From Gymnopus androsaceus JB14 (Eukaryota > Basidiomycota > Agaricomycetes > Agaricales > Omphalotaceae), in contig ML769463.1 of the NCBI GenBank assembly GCA_009733575.1, positions 168,685 through 232,684 of the forward strand: a stretch of 64,000 nucleotides of DNA, in the 5' to 3' direction. This document shows, piece after piece, positions 10,894 to 22,763 of this stretch. The notes beneath the pieces were generated by a model. That model was not told where the DNA came from, did no database searches, and saw nothing but the letters and a program-made list of their open reading frames with translations. The stretch's first letter is position 1; each line of letters opens with the position of its first letter. The translations under genes and the position numbers were made by a program.

Positions 10894-13800
10894 TCAAAAC
10901 TTTGGTCCAACGACTGGCGTCCTTGCTGACGGTAACCTCATACCAGAGTTGGTGGAAGGAGACGAACGATACGCCATCCCAGTTCCAACACGAGACTTGC
11001 GAGGCACGCCAGTACTAGTAGGGTCCGTAGGGCTCAGCGGTGTCGTCGGCTGCGGCAGCGGATGCGCATGGTGGGAGGGTAACGCAGAGGGCGTAGACGG
11101 CAAACGCATTCTACTCCGAGTCCCAGAAAAGCTCGGAACGGGAACAGGCACTTGACCGTTGGTGTTCGTCACCGTCTGGCGCGGTAACTGCAGCTGTCTC
11201 GGAGGTTGAGGAGATGATGATGATGATAGCGCCGGGCTAGTGCGAGACTTGGAAGACATCGACATGGTCATTAATGACGATGAAGAAGGAACGGAAGGAA
11301 CGGAAGGAATATGTGAAGTATCGGAGCCCTTGGAAGGGATACCGGTTGGGTGGCCAGAAGAGGAAGATGACATTGAGCGCTTCCTTAGATTGGATTTCTT
11401 GAGAGAGGGCGGGGCGGAGGGTCTGCGAATACTTCCCGTTATTGGATTGGGTAACGACGGCAACCCTTTGTTGGTGTTCAAGAAGCGCGCCTCGTCGATT
11501 AGTGAAGGCGTCGGCGTGATGAGCGCATCATCGCCATCTCTGGGCGTAACAGGAAGTGGTATGGAGACAGAAGACGCAGTTGAAGAAGGAGTGAGGGTAG
11601 CATACTCGTCTGCACCATATCCATATCGTGATGTATGTCCTGCTGCTTCTGAAGCGGAGGAATAAATGGATGCCTCTGAACTAGAACGAACAATCCGGCT
11701 TTTGCCTGGAGTCTTTGGTGTCTTATCACCAGATTTGGACACTGAAGTGTTCAGGCTCAAGGTCGAAGAGCTGCTTCCGGAGCTCTTGATTCCAATACGG
11801 CCGATAGACCTCTTTCCAGACCATGAAGTCGGAGGAGGGGCATTTTTGCCTTTCTCCTTATCCTTATTCAAATGGATCTCCCCAAACTCGTTCACCTCAT
11901 CGACTTCGTCTAGCTCAGTATCCAGTGTGCTAGAGTAGCTCCTGGACAACGGGTTGTAGGATCGGGAGCCATATGAGAATGTCGATGATCTAGTACTGGA
12001 AGACAATGTGGACGGTCGAGAGACAGAGGACATGGAATTTGAAGGACGGAGGTTTCCATACGACTTTGAACGCTCTCGTTGACTGCGTAGTGATACTGAG
12101 GATGATTTACGCGACAGATTGAGGGTTGAAAGCCGGCGGGTGAGCGGTGAAGGTGCGCCTTCATCCTCGCTGCGAAAGAGATAGATAAGTATACCGAAAT
12201 GGTCGTATGAACGCCACACTGTAGGTTATTAGGCTTACCTGTCACTCCATCCTAACCCTGTAGTCAATCCGATACCTCCCTTCAATAACCGCCCGTCTTT
12301 ATGCCTCAGTCTCCGGGAAGACGTATCCCTTGTGTCCTTGAGCAGCCCAGACCTTGTCTGTATAGAAGAAGCTGCAATACGAGTCCGAATCAGTCACAAA
12401 AAGTCTTGGTACATAACATTCCAGAATAGAATATGAAACCTCGGAACACTTTTCCTTCCTTTCCGGGAGTGAAAGACACAGAAAATCAAACTTGAAGTGG
12501 CCAGTGAACACTTGCAGAAGGGTCACAAGCGTTCGTTCGGAGATTGAACTATAGAAAGACGCTCCATAGCTCAACCGCCTTTGTCACTTCATCTCCGCAA
12601 ATTTCCACGCGTCATCGCGTCCACTTCTACATTCTAATTCTCGAACCAAGATCAGTGGAACCTACTCACCATTTGATATCATACTCATCGTACTCCCAGG
12701 TCTATCCGCCGTAAGGCCATTAGTGACGAGGGATGCAAGGGAGTCGACAGACGTTGAGGCTGATGCTGGAAGAAGCTTGGAGTTGGGCGATAGTAAACCA
12801 TGGCGGAGCATCAAGTTCCTATGATCGTATCCAAAATAGGCATTAGTATTAGTAACCGCAGCAAAGGGAAACCAAAAAAAAATCTCGTTAATGAATGAAA
12901 AAAACTACGAAACAAATGTTTCACTGGCACGGACTCGGGAGGAAGGCCATGTCCAATCTTTTCGGAAATGAGGTACACGCGGTGGCATCCAAGGGCCAAG
13001 CACGTCCATCAGTGTACTGCAGATGAAGGGTAGTAGGCAATGTGTTGCTAGGGCTAGGGCATATTTGACTGTGCTGTGCCAGAGACCTTATAATCATCTG
13101 AGTCTTCTTTGGAGCAAGCTTTCTTTCTCCTTTCCATCATCATAACCTCTGGGCGCAAACCCTCGGACGACCCTTCTCGTATCGAGCGCCCTTTCATCCC
13201 ATCCAAGATGAAAACCGGATAGAACATACAACAAAACGAAGATGGGGAACAAAGACTCACGGTAATGGGGTATGCAAATCCAAACTCGAGTCGCTTGCAT
13301 CACTATCGATATCCAGTGCCTCGTTTTCACCTTGTACACCAAACCCAAACCCATCACCATAAGACCGCCGATGTCTTGATTCATCACTTTCAGAATCCGA
13401 TCCAATTCCGTCTAGCTCCCGCTCAAGCTTTCGCAATCTCTCTTCTACACTCTCGTGGTTGTGCACCAGGTGTCGTTCAGAACTCTTCCTACCCCTACCC
13501 CCGCCATGAGCACCGAATTCATCCCACTCGTCCTCCGAGCCAGCATAATCGCTCTTTCTTCTTCGCAGACTTGCCTTGGTATTGGTACTTGACCGTCGAC
13601 TGGTTCCAGTGGAGCTATGTCTCTTGCGACTCTGGCTCCGCCTCGGTCGAGGAGTGTTTTCTAGTAGCTTTGAATGTCTGGGGAGGCTCTACCACCGTCG
13701 TCGCTACCAGTAGTCCGGCTTTCGCTCACCGACATTGCCGAAGTATTTGGAGCTGTAGTTACTGATGGAATGGGTGGCATCGGAGGCCAATTAAACTCTG

Positions 13801-14911
13801 TACTAGTAACCGGTGGAGTAGAAGTCGGTGAGAGTCCAAGGCGTTCCCGGTGACTTCGGCTCCTGCTGCGAGCGGATCGAAGCTCACGATGAAGCTCACG
13901 ATGAGGGTCGACGTCATCAGAATCGGGGGCAGAGAAAGTGGATGAGGAGGCAGTCAAGGGTGGCGTAGAAGGATTGGGGGATGAGGTTAACAGTGGCGGA
14001 TCGGGTGAGGGAGCTATCGCAGCTCGTAAGCTCACACTATCAACATTGTCTACCGATATTCTCGACATCCTCTTCAAGCTGGAGCGCGACTCGGATCGAG
14101 AGGGTATAGGTGCAGTAAAGGAAGAAGGAGCATGGCGGATGTCTAAGGGTTTCAGAGTTATGGGCCTTGTGGTAGGCACATCCCATTCACTCTCGGCGCC
14201 TTCATCTGCTGAGGGTAAATCATGCATTGAGATTTCAGCGAGCGAGTCGTTTGGACTAGCTGGTCGTCTTGCAGGAGAAAGAGGGGAAGGTGGTGCTGAC
14301 CACTGTGCAGACCGTCGCATAGCGTTGGCCTGCTGATAGGCAAAGGGCGATAGGGGAGGCGGAGTAGGGAATTGGGAGGACAAGGACGTGGGAATTTCGT
14401 GTTCATCTGAGCCAGTGGGAGAAGGAGGCATTGGAGAAATCCGCAAAGAGGTAAGCTGAACTGGATCCTCCAAGCCGCCATAGGCCTGAGATGTATCGTC
14501 TGTATCGTCTACCTGTACTTCTGGCGTTATTCGTTTGCCATACGCATAACTAGCTCCATTACTCCTGGCACTGGCAAAGCTTGCAACAGAGTCTGGTCTG
14601 CTGCTGTTCGAATGTGAGGAATGTGTAGAATGTCTAGAATTTCGGCTAGACTGTAGAAAAAAAGCTGCGTCGTGTTCAGATATCCTCGAACGACCAGGGA
14701 CTGGCGGTAAGGGTCCTGACGGAGGGAGAGATGGCGGGGGATTCGAAGGAGCCGAGGATAGTGGCGGAGTAGTAGATTTTGGGCTAGAACCCTCATTTGA
14801 ATGACCGCTGACACTAGACTGGTTAAAATACGGGCTTGTCGCGGATGAAGGTGGAATAAATGAAGGTGGAACAGGGAAAGACTCTAGTAGAAGCGGAACT
14901 TTGTGGCCCAT
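10894..14911 (-). CDS. Large serine-rich protein of unknown function
   Basis: No known domain is recognised. The reading starts MGHKVPLLLESFPVPPSF and runs through about 400 residues of Ser/Pro-rich sequence. A 47-bp intron (donor GTAGCG, acceptor CTACTAG) then joins SESRTTE to NTPRPRRSQSRKRHSS. The next part is charged and contains a likely short coiled coil (SVEERLRKLERELDGI). A ~442-bp intron (13260 to 12819) joins HTPLP to NLMLRHGLLSPNSKLLP, and a ~298-bp intron (12669 to 12372) leads to SSIQTRSGLLKDTRDTSSRR. The segment GGIGLTTGLGWSDSEDEGAPSPL precedes a basic/serine-rich tail of about 400 residues with many SRSYS/SSS motifs. The unusual intron sizes contrast with the ~50 bp introns elsewhere. 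Phosphorylation-rich disorder suggests a scaffold or cytoskeletal/polarity factor, but this is a guess. Confidence 0.72.
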
Positions 14912-15672
14912 GCTGAGAGCGGCCTGTCTACAGGCTGCCTTGTATACGATGGGACGGTTGAAAGAAAGAATCAAAGCATGATAAAAGACGGAATTTCCCA
15001 TCAATTTATTTCCATATATGGAAAGCACGGGATCTCAAATCTGGCAGAATTAATACTTAGCATAGCAACTCCCCGGAGTCTAAAAGCTTTTCTCTCAACG
15101 ACGCCGAGCTCAAATGCCACATGTCACCACAAGCTCCAGTCATCTCATCTCATCCTGCACCTCCAGTCAAAAAATTCTGGCTCATGTCGTTGCAAGCAGA
15201 CAGGAGCATACAGTAATCATTATGCTCCTTTACATCTTCGACGACGCATGGAACAAGATTCGTCTCTAAACATTACTTGACATTGGTTATTGAGCCCCAT
15301 GTGGACGCTCTCGTTGTCGCCGACTCGGAGTAGCCAAATTTTGTTCATTACGATGCTATAACGACTATAACGACAATTAATTTTAAGTACAGTTTTACAG
15401 ATTCCGTCCGTGTACCCAAGGAGTCAGCGAGTATAGCCTTCCATGCAATTCGGGGAACGAACGGAGCGGGATACGAGCCTTCGAGCATACACATTTCTTT
15501 GCCACCGCCTCAGGCTCTAGGGCAAACCCGAGTCTCTCGTCCCGAACCTCATGGCCTCGGTCTACATACCCCGGCCGAAGCTGTCCCACAAACTCGAGCT
15601 CACAGGTCCGGCTATCTTGCTTCAAAGACTATGGATCCTCCTCCGAGACGATTAAATCGGAATTCAACGTTC

Positions 15673-15674
<2 letters not shown>

Positions 15675-15706
<32 letters not shown>
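15675..15706. repeat. (CT)n microsatellite
   Basis: About 16 uninterrupted CT dinucleotides. An ORF runs through it only because CT repeats encode Ser-Leu. Confidence 0.95.
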
Positions 15707-15709
<3 letters not shown>

Positions 15710-16829
15710 GAAGTCTTCTCCGAGTCTAAATTCCCGGTCTCTCGAGACTTGGACTGAAGAAACTTTTGTAACTAAATCGTGGCGGTCCGACATCAAGGCA
15801 CCGCGGCCATTGTACGCAGTGAAGCATTGCGCAAATACTCGAGGCCAGGACAGGAGCGCCTGGAGTATACCCAGACCTCATTCAGCTATATACGCTCAGT
15901 CGACTTTTCTTCTTCAGGACTTCGGATATCCATCTACACTACGTACGGCGGGCAGACATCCCAACTCTAGATCCTTCTTCAAATACTAATAGGCCTAGGA
16001 TACTTCCCGCTGCCAATGTTCCTTTATCTAGTAACAGTATTCATTGTTGAAATAGGGGGATCTGAGGAAGGACCTGAATGACGAACGTTGAAGAGCTACG
16101 CATAAATGGACATGTCAAAATCCCTTAACGTTACAAGCAGGTAAGCCACCCCTCTTTTTTCTTAAACTAAGTCAAAATTCATTGCGGAACGGGTCCTGAA
16201 GTTGGTCGCAACTACACAGTACACTGGCAAGTAGTAGTAGGATGTCGTTGGGATATTACTAGTACAGTAAGTATACTATTGTATAGTATAATTGTTTAGA
16301 AGAAACTCGGAGCCCTTCATCCTCAAAACCAACGAATGCCTCAATTGTATCCCAGATACGCGTTGGATCAGCGAAAAAGGTGCACCCATTCGTTCTGTCC
16401 TGATGTACACGGATGAGCACTAACACCCAATAACAGTCACCATGCAGGAGACTCATCGTCTTGTTCGCTGTCAGCCACCAGCCTTCCTTCGCCCTTGAGC
16501 GTATTTCCGGTCAACCAGTCACCCGCGCAGCCTGCGTCGCGCTGAGAATGCGCTACTGGAAAAGGGAAGGTTCCAAACACGCGGTCGTTGCGACAGATTC
16601 AGAGCAAGGAGTATGATGATTCAATTGGAAGCAAAATGGACTCTGGCGCAACGCTCGAGGCCAGCCCGTCATAAATGCTGTACAATGTAAATCTTCGCAG
16701 GGTCGTGCTCGAGTTGCAGCAAGCAGATATACTGTTTATTCCGGGTTGTCCTGCTACATAACGGCGGGAAGCAAGGACACTCGGATGCATCCAATAATAG
16801 CAGAGTTTACAAAAATTGGGGTACAGCAT

Positions 16830-17144
16830 CTACATTTCTGAGCTCAATAAGCAAATTATGAAATCCAACAGCAAAAAAGGATTTGTGGTTGATGTTGTTG
16901 GAGTATGCTGAGGACTATGAGAGGCAGGGCCTCGGAACGCAGGTGCAGTTTTGGCGGGAGCAGTTGGGCCCTTCTTCCGGGCCTTTTCTTGCTTGAGTCG
17001 ATTCTTCCGGTCGATGGTCTCCTGTATCCTTGCATAGCGGCACGTATACTTACTTGCATTGGAAACCCAGGAAATGCCCCAAGACCAGTCCGAGTTTGCG
17101 CAGATCCACCACATACCCCAGCAGGCGAGAAACTTTGATGGCAT
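16830..17144 (-). CDS. Doubtful small ORF, basic middle part
   Basis: A 104-codon ORF starting MPSKFLACWG. The middle (QETIDRKNRLKQEKARKKG) is strongly basic, followed by Pro/Thr/Ser and a hydrophobic end. A possible donor GTATGTGG lies shortly after the start, so the true product might be spliced. No family is recognised. It could equally be chance. Confidence 0.22.
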   Translation of the reverse strand: MPSKFLACWGMWWICANSDWSWGISWVSNASKYTCRYARIQETIDRKNRLKQEKARKKGPTAPAKTAPAFRGPASHSPQHTPTTSTTNPFLLLDFIICLLSSEM

Positions 17145-17732
17145 TGTGTTGCTTTTGTTCAGCTACTAGTCCTTCCTCCTTGTATCAACAACCACGGGTA
17201 TATTATTGAGTATGCATGAAGCAATACTTATTGATCACAGATTGCTGACATTGTAAATAGTATACCGTGCATATAGTTGATAAGTAATTGTTTCCATAAC
17301 ATGCAATAGCCCAAAAAGTCTATTGAGATCTTATGAGAGAAATTATTGCCAGGATTTGTAGTGTAGTGTTATGCATTGCTGCAAGGCCAATCGATTTAAA
17401 TCACAGAAATTTAAACAACACCATGGTCCATAATTTTTAAATAATATCAGCAAAACCTGGATTTTCGCTGGAGCTGTCTGTAGCATGGGTAGAGTTAAAT
17501 TGAAGATCAGAGAGCTCTGGAGAGATAGCTGTGCTGGAGCCATAGGTTTTCTGGAATAGTTGTAAATGACCAGTAACGTCCCGCTTACGCGAGACAATCC
17601 CCGACTCCCCGAGCTCAACCTGAGCTCATCATAAAAATAATCCTATATATGTAAATTACCAACATTAAAAGAGCAACAACAAGGAGGCAGGGAGAGTGAT
17701 TTCAAAGTGCAGCCAGCGACCTGCCAGAATCA

Positions 17733-18140
17733 TCAGCATGGCCAAAAGAATGTACCATCATCGCAGAGAGGAGAAGTTGGAAAATAGGCATCAGGGTACC
17801 CAGTAACAACATCAAACCACATCGTTTCGATAGACTCAAACCAATTTTCCCACATATTGCTGAAAATCACAAAGCCCACCGTGCAAGCGTCATTGATAAG
17901 GATGGCAGTAGTCTCAATGCAGACACAAACATTGCAGAACAAATCACGAACCAAGATCCCTATGAAGGAAGCTACACCTTCCTTGCTTCTTCGCTGCAGA
18001 TGCGGCGCAAAAAACTTGAACGAGATCACAATATCGTGTGCCACGAAATGGAGGGATATGAATGACCAAGAACTCAACACACAGAGAGTCCGGTGATTAA
18101 TCATTCGAAGAAGGTATCGACATTCCCTGTGATACAGCAC
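17733..18140 (-). CDS. Doubtful ORF, hydrophobic protein fragment
   Basis: A 135-codon ORF with hydrophobic stretches (WSFISLHFVAHDIVISFKFF and around TAILINDACTVGFVIF) that could be membrane segments. It resembles in composition the C-terminal part of small Agaricomycete multi-pass proteins, but no motif confirms this. It may be a degraded gene or chance. Confidence 0.22.
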   Translation of the reverse strand: MLYHRECRYLLRMINHRTLCVLSSWSFISLHFVAHDIVISFKFFAPHLQRRSKEGVASFIGILVRDLFCNVCVCIETTAILINDACTVGFVIFSNMWENWFESIETMWFDVVTGYPDAYFPTSPLCDDGTFFWPC

Positions 18141-18599
18141 AATCAGTCACAGAAAACGGAGCGTAGCCCGTATCGCCCACCAGCATTAGACGTGATTTGC
18201 AATGGAGGGCAAACAGTAATAGTCGCCACGCGGGCGTGGGGAAATCGGGGCAAAGATCTGAGTGAAAAGTCACGTTTTTGGCTCGATCGTAGGGTACAAG
18301 TGTACTACAAGGCCCCTCTCACTCCGAGTCGGGGATTATTGTCTGTTTTTGGATCTAAGCATCCGCAGTTGGCCATATCCCTTTAATGCCCTTTGCGAAT
18401 GTGGAAGACTCCACTCCATATCTGGACCTGGACTTCCCGATCAAACTCTACTGAGCATTCTATCATGTTCAATCACAAGCGCTTGGATTCTAGCATGTGC
18501 CACGTTCCCGTAGTAGAGCTGCGTGTCTCCGTAGTATATCCCCGTAGTATGTGCAGTGTCCCGTAGCTGTGACATAGAATTGTACGTTGGACAGTAGTA

Positions 18600-18650
18600 C
18601 GGTAAACTGATTGTCCAAACACAGACCTTGACCAGTATAATTCATATCCC
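18600..18650 (+). repeat. ~50-bp element, copy 1 (copy 2 at 20253-20300)
   Basis: GACCTTGACCAGTATAATTC at 18624 recurs at 20270 with one mismatch over 26 bp (C to T). A looser match extends upstream (GGTAAACTGATTGTCC against GGTAACTGTTCGG). The two copies sit just outside the two ends of the RNase III-fold gene. Confidence 0.75.
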
Positions 18651-18800
18651 CCTATCCTAGCCTCGAGAACAAAAGCTGTAATGCATTCTGCACGTGTACA
18701 TAGTATCTTTGTACATGTAGTCACTTTTCATTTTCAACAGCACTAGGACCATGCCGTGCAATAAAGCTTCCTTCCTTCCTTCCACTCGCGCTCACCACCC

Positions 18801-20060
18801 ATGCTCACTAAATTCAGTGACCCGCCAGCTCTTCCAGCGATCAGAGGAGACGGCGTAGACCTTACCGCACTCACACTTTCCCTTTATACCACGCATCCCT
18901 TTTCCGTCTTCCCAACTGAATACTCCAGAGACCGCCTTGCCCAGCTCGGAAAAACGGTCAGTTATCTGTTATACACAGTCGGAAATTTTGCTCATTCGAT
19001 TTTGCTCATAAACAGGTTCTTCACCTTGTTGTTACCGAGTACTTGTTCAAAAGAAAACCGCTCACGGATGGGCAGACAATCCAAGTAAGTATGCATCATG
19101 TTGTCTTTCAGTATTGATTTTAAGTGACACTAATACCCTCTACTTCGTCGTCTGTACTAGACAGAAAGAGACTCGATACTAAACGAAGAGACTATCCTTT
19201 CTTGGCTCGACCTTTATCCAACAGAAAAACACCATTTCCTGAACCAATCCAACTCTTTGAACGAGCGGCAGGTAGGCTAGTATTTACTTCTCGAGACCTT
19301 TAGTCAGGTCATCGACTCATTGCCTTTGGGAACAGAATCTTTATGATTTTTTTCTTTCTTACGTTGGAGCCGTATACCTCAGCAACGGATATTCAGCTCG
19401 TCCTATTCTGGAGGACTGGATTATCAAGTTGATCTCACCATCCGATCAAGCTGTAACTGCCAGACAGGTTGCACTTGAGGAATCATCGCCACATGCACCA
19501 TCGAGCGTGGATCCCCCGCACTATACGCCCCCGCTCCCGCACCAAACTATTATACCTCCTCTTACTCCTCCTCAACGATCTTCAAGTGTGCAGATGATCG
19601 ATCACCTTTCAACTCCTCCAGGTTCACCCATAGCTGGACCATCACTGAACGGTCGCACCACCCGATTTACTAGTATAGCTCAGATATTGAACCAAATTGC
19701 TGCTCAGAAACACATTCCATACAATTATGAAGAACGAGCAAAAGGGGAAGATCATACTCCTGTATGGGTTGTGCATTGCTTGAGTAAGTATGCCAATCCT
19801 ATAGTGACTGGTTGTCATTCCTGTTTCTCATCATGATTATGCTTCGTTCTTCATAGTTGATGGTCAAGAAAAGGGTTGTGGTCGGGCAAGTAAAAAGAGG
19901 ATTGCGAAAGAAAACGCAGCCTATCAGGCGTGAGTCTATCAGCTTTTTTGAAGTGCCTGGAGCACTGAGCTTAGGGTGTATCGTCATTAGGATCGTGAAG
20001 ATGGGATGGATGAGAGACTCGGAGGGAGACCTTGAGTTGCAGATGCGGGAGCTAGTCTGA
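18801..20060 (+). CDS. RNase III-fold protein with C-terminal dsRNA-binding domain, probably inactive
   Basis: Exons join as DRLAQLGKT|VLHLVVTEYLFKRKPLLTDG, then ERDSILNEETILSWLDLYPT, then NLYDFFLSYVGAVYLSNGYS, a Pro/Ser-rich linker of about 70 residues, and a dsRBD: FTSIAQILNQIAAQK, HTPVWVVHCLVDGQEKG, GRASKKRIAKENAAYQA. The order (RNase III fold, then dsRBD) is that of RNase III and of the mitochondrial ribosomal protein mL44. The signature ERLEFLGDA of active enzymes is replaced by DRLAQLGKT, so the catalytic Glu/Asp are missing. The second active-site motif (FEALIGAIYLD) reads FFLSYVGAVYLSNG, without the Glu. It is therefore predicted to bind but not cut dsRNA. An mL44-like role in the mitochondrial ribosome is one option; a clear presequence is not seen. 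Confidence 0.82.
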
Positions 20061-20252
20061 GTTCAAGTTGGTACTTACATCCTCGTATGTATAGTACGCG
20101 TTTCTCTCATCTTCCTATGTAACTCCCAGAAACATTTGCTGTAATCTTATATCATGAACAAGATCGTCGAGAAAATTCTGCTCTATCCGATCGAAACGAG
20201 CGCTTCTATAAGCGCTCATGCGCCACATTTCATTGTCGTTAGCGAGAACTAG

Positions 20253-20300
20253 GTAACTGTTCGGAAACGGACCTTGACCAGTATAATTTATATCCTATCC
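20253..20300 (+). repeat. ~50-bp element, copy 2
   Basis: Second copy of the element at 18600-18650. It is followed directly by a TATCC repeat (ATCCTATCCTATCC) and lies just before the F-box pseudogene. Confidence 0.75.
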
Positions 20301-20313
20301 TATCCATGGGCTA

Positions 20314-21197
20314 TTGCATCTCGTACGCAGATTCTGGAAATCGCAAATTGCTGGATTTGAAGTGAGCCAGTTGAACCGATGCTTCTTTTTCTTCATACTA
20401 GTAGATCCGCTGACGATTTTTTTCAAAATTCTATCGAGTGCACTGTCGATATCGCGACTTATATTGGAATACGCTTCTCAGGGTGACAGAGCTACCGCCG
20501 CATCCATTTGCCATGTATCGAAAGAACTCAATGCCTGGATTACGCCCATTCTTTACAGGACAGTGGAATTCCGCAGGCATAAACACATGGAGAGGGCAGA
20601 AAAAGGATATCCGCCACTAATGCATACCAGAATACTTGTGCTCATGGACACCGAACAAGTTTTGGATAATGGACTCTACACTTTCATGGTTTCTGCGAAC
20701 TCCAAATCTCTGAAAACACTGCTTGGGGGGTACACGGGTATACAATCTTCCGTCAGTTGAACCGACTTATCGTACGGGGAGTACCTGGCTCAGACAAGGA
20801 GAATTTGTGTATCTTCCTATCTACACTTCGCTCACCCATCTCGCCTTCATTCATGACATACCACGCAGTTTCCCGAAAATGCTGCCAAGGCCCTTCCCTG
20901 TCTGACTCATTTTGCTTGCTCGTACCGTGTGCGTGGGATGGGTACTGGGACAAAGACTTTGGAGACGTCGAATATATTGGCAGACTGACTCGAGTGTTTG
21001 CTTGAGAATGTCCTTCAAGTATCAATCCTCCGCGTTATCGTCGTTGTAGTCCAGGATTTTTTCCGGATTCACATCACCACTATTTCAGAAGAAGATGTAT
21101 ACACAAGCTATTGAGGCGGGTACCTGGGAAGGATGCTACTAAGGTGGCTCTCTTCTATTTGACCTTTCTGGAGAATAAACAGGACGATGATAGATAG
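20314..21197 (+). pseudogene. F-box-like protein, broken
   Basis: The opening part contains LSISRLILEYASQGDRATA followed by SICHVSKELNAWITPILYRTV, the usual start of Agaricomycete F-box/F-box-like proteins (a helix pair then the LYRTVxF segment). Continuation is spread over all three frames: SLTHLAFIHDIPR, LTHFACSYRVRGMG, and a C-terminal HKLLRRVPGKDATKVALFYL. No intron signals explain the switches. An upstream candidate start is weak. It is either a decayed member of this expanded family or a gene with assembly indels; decay is likelier here because several stops also interrupt it. Confidence 0.6.
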
Positions 21198-21291
21198 TGC
21201 TAGTACATAGAGGTGTGAGCTAAGATGCTCGGCGCTAAGTATAAGATAAATTCAGCCGGCGTCAGTTTTGTCTTTTTTTTCAACTCTCATC

Positions 21292-22675
21292 ATGCCTTCT
21301 TCACGGTTCGAGCCGTCCACGATCCAAAACAAAATTAAACGGGAGGAGATAGCGAATAAAAACAAAAAATCCAAAAGCCAAGAAAAGCTTCAGCGACGGT
21401 TGGCACGAGCCAAGTTGGAAGCGAACGATCCGTCCGCAAAGAAAGTGAGTGGGAATGAATAATTCCTCATATCTAATAGTCTGATCCATTCACCTCAGAA
21501 ACGGCTTGCTGAAAATGTTCCACGGACACTCGATAACATGCGAGAGTTCGATCCGTCATTCTTAACCGCGGATCCTTCCTCGTCTGCTCAGAATACAACG
21601 ACCCTTCATCCTCCGGAGAGCCAGCCTACGATGAAACTGCAGAAGATATTGCTTCGGATCCTTTCGCTTCTTATTTCAATTCCGAAACCGACCCCAATGT
21701 CCCACCAAAGGTTTTAATTACCACTTCACCCAAAGCATCGAAAGGGACGTACGACTTCTGTGATGAATTGGTTGGTGTTTTCCCTGGTGCAGAGTTTATT
21801 AGACGGAAGAAAGGGAAAGGTTTCGAGCTTGGGAGGATAGCTGGTTGGGCTGCTGGTAGAGGTTATAAGCATATGGTCGTCGTCAATGAAGATATGAAGA
21901 AACCTAGTGAGTATCTGTTTTTATGGCCCAGTTACACATTTCCTTAAGATTGCACGTAGATGCTATTACATTGATACATCTTCCCAATGGTCCCACGGCT
22001 TATCTCAAACTAACCTCCATAGAATTAACAAAACAAATCTACGTGAGTTTTTTTCATTGATCTAGTGCTCTCTGTACTCACTGCAACTGTGTTAGGGCCA
22101 TGCACGAGCGACACCCCACAATCCAGAACTCGTTCTCAACAACTTTGTGACCAGGCTAGGACACACAGTTGGTCGTATGTTCCAAACGCTTTTTCCTCCT
22201 TTACCGGAATTCCAAGGTCGACAAGTCGTAACATTGCATAACCAAAGAGATTTCCTGTTCTTCCGCAGACACAGGTATGTCTTATTTCATCTCCATACAT
22301 GCACGATACTCATTTTTCTCTAGATATGCGTTCAGATCCCTAGAGAAAGTCGCGTTACAAGAAATCGGTCCTCGTTTCACTTTAAAATTGCGATCTATAC
22401 GAAAGGGAATCCCTGCGGTGTTCAACTTGGCAGAAGAGCCAAAGGGTCTGGAGTTTGATGTAGAGGATGATAAACCTGAGGAGAATTCAAATACAACGGA
22501 CGAGAATGGAGAAGGTTCCTCATCCTCTGCGCCGACAAAAGTCGTTCCACCGAAACAGGATGAGTATCTTTGGAAATGGAAGGTATGCAATGTCGTGGAT
22601 CTCCTCCACGAGCTATTGGCTAACTTGGATCCACAGTCGGAGCTTGAAACTACAAGACGCACGTTTTTCTTATGA
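21292..22675 (+). CDS. RPF1: Ribosome production factor 1 (Brix domain)
   Basis: RPF1 is needed for 27S pre-rRNA processing and assembly of the 60S subunit in the nucleolus. It starts [19 protein letters not shown] with a basic coiled N-terminus, then [20 protein letters not shown]. The Brix domain is clear: [139 protein letters not shown]. It ends [11 protein letters not shown] after a 55-bp intron. Between [12 protein letters not shown] and the acidic segment before the Brix domain the frame moves as if one base were missing (around 21580-21620). Since RPF1 is essential in yeast this is most likely an assembly error. It converges on MED4, whose stop lies 88 bp downstream. Confidence 0.93.
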
Positions 22676-22763
22676 ATTGACGCATCTCGACCCTTTACTG
22701 TGGTGCATGCTACTGTGGTCCAAAAATTACATATATAAAATACAGAGCAATATATGTAGTAAG

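Larger units (their letters stand above)
14912..18800. other. Gene-poor region, about 3.9 kb
   Basis: No gene could be supported across this interval. It contains a (CT)n tract at 15675-15706 and two weak minus-strand ORFs listed separately (16830-17144 and 17733-18140). The part from about 18.5 to 18.8 kb is likely the promoter of the RNase III-fold gene and carries a short element repeated at 20.25 kb. Old transposon remnants are possible but no terminal repeats or transposase motifs were seen. Confidence 0.5.

Noticed and set aside
11240..11665. 141-codon plus ORF rich in Glu/Gly
   Set aside because: Antisense shadow of the serine-rich minus-strand gene; its composition follows from Ser/Pro codons on the other strand.
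13938..14336. 132-codon plus ORF
   Set aside because: Shadow of the N-terminal exon of the minus-strand serine-rich gene.
15499..15729. 76-codon plus ORF with Ser-Leu repeats
   Set aside because: The repeat part is only translation of the (CT)n tract, and no motif is found before it.
14912..18800. Transposon or retroelement remnant
   Set aside because: I looked for terminal repeats and for reverse transcriptase or transposase motifs and saw none that could be supported.
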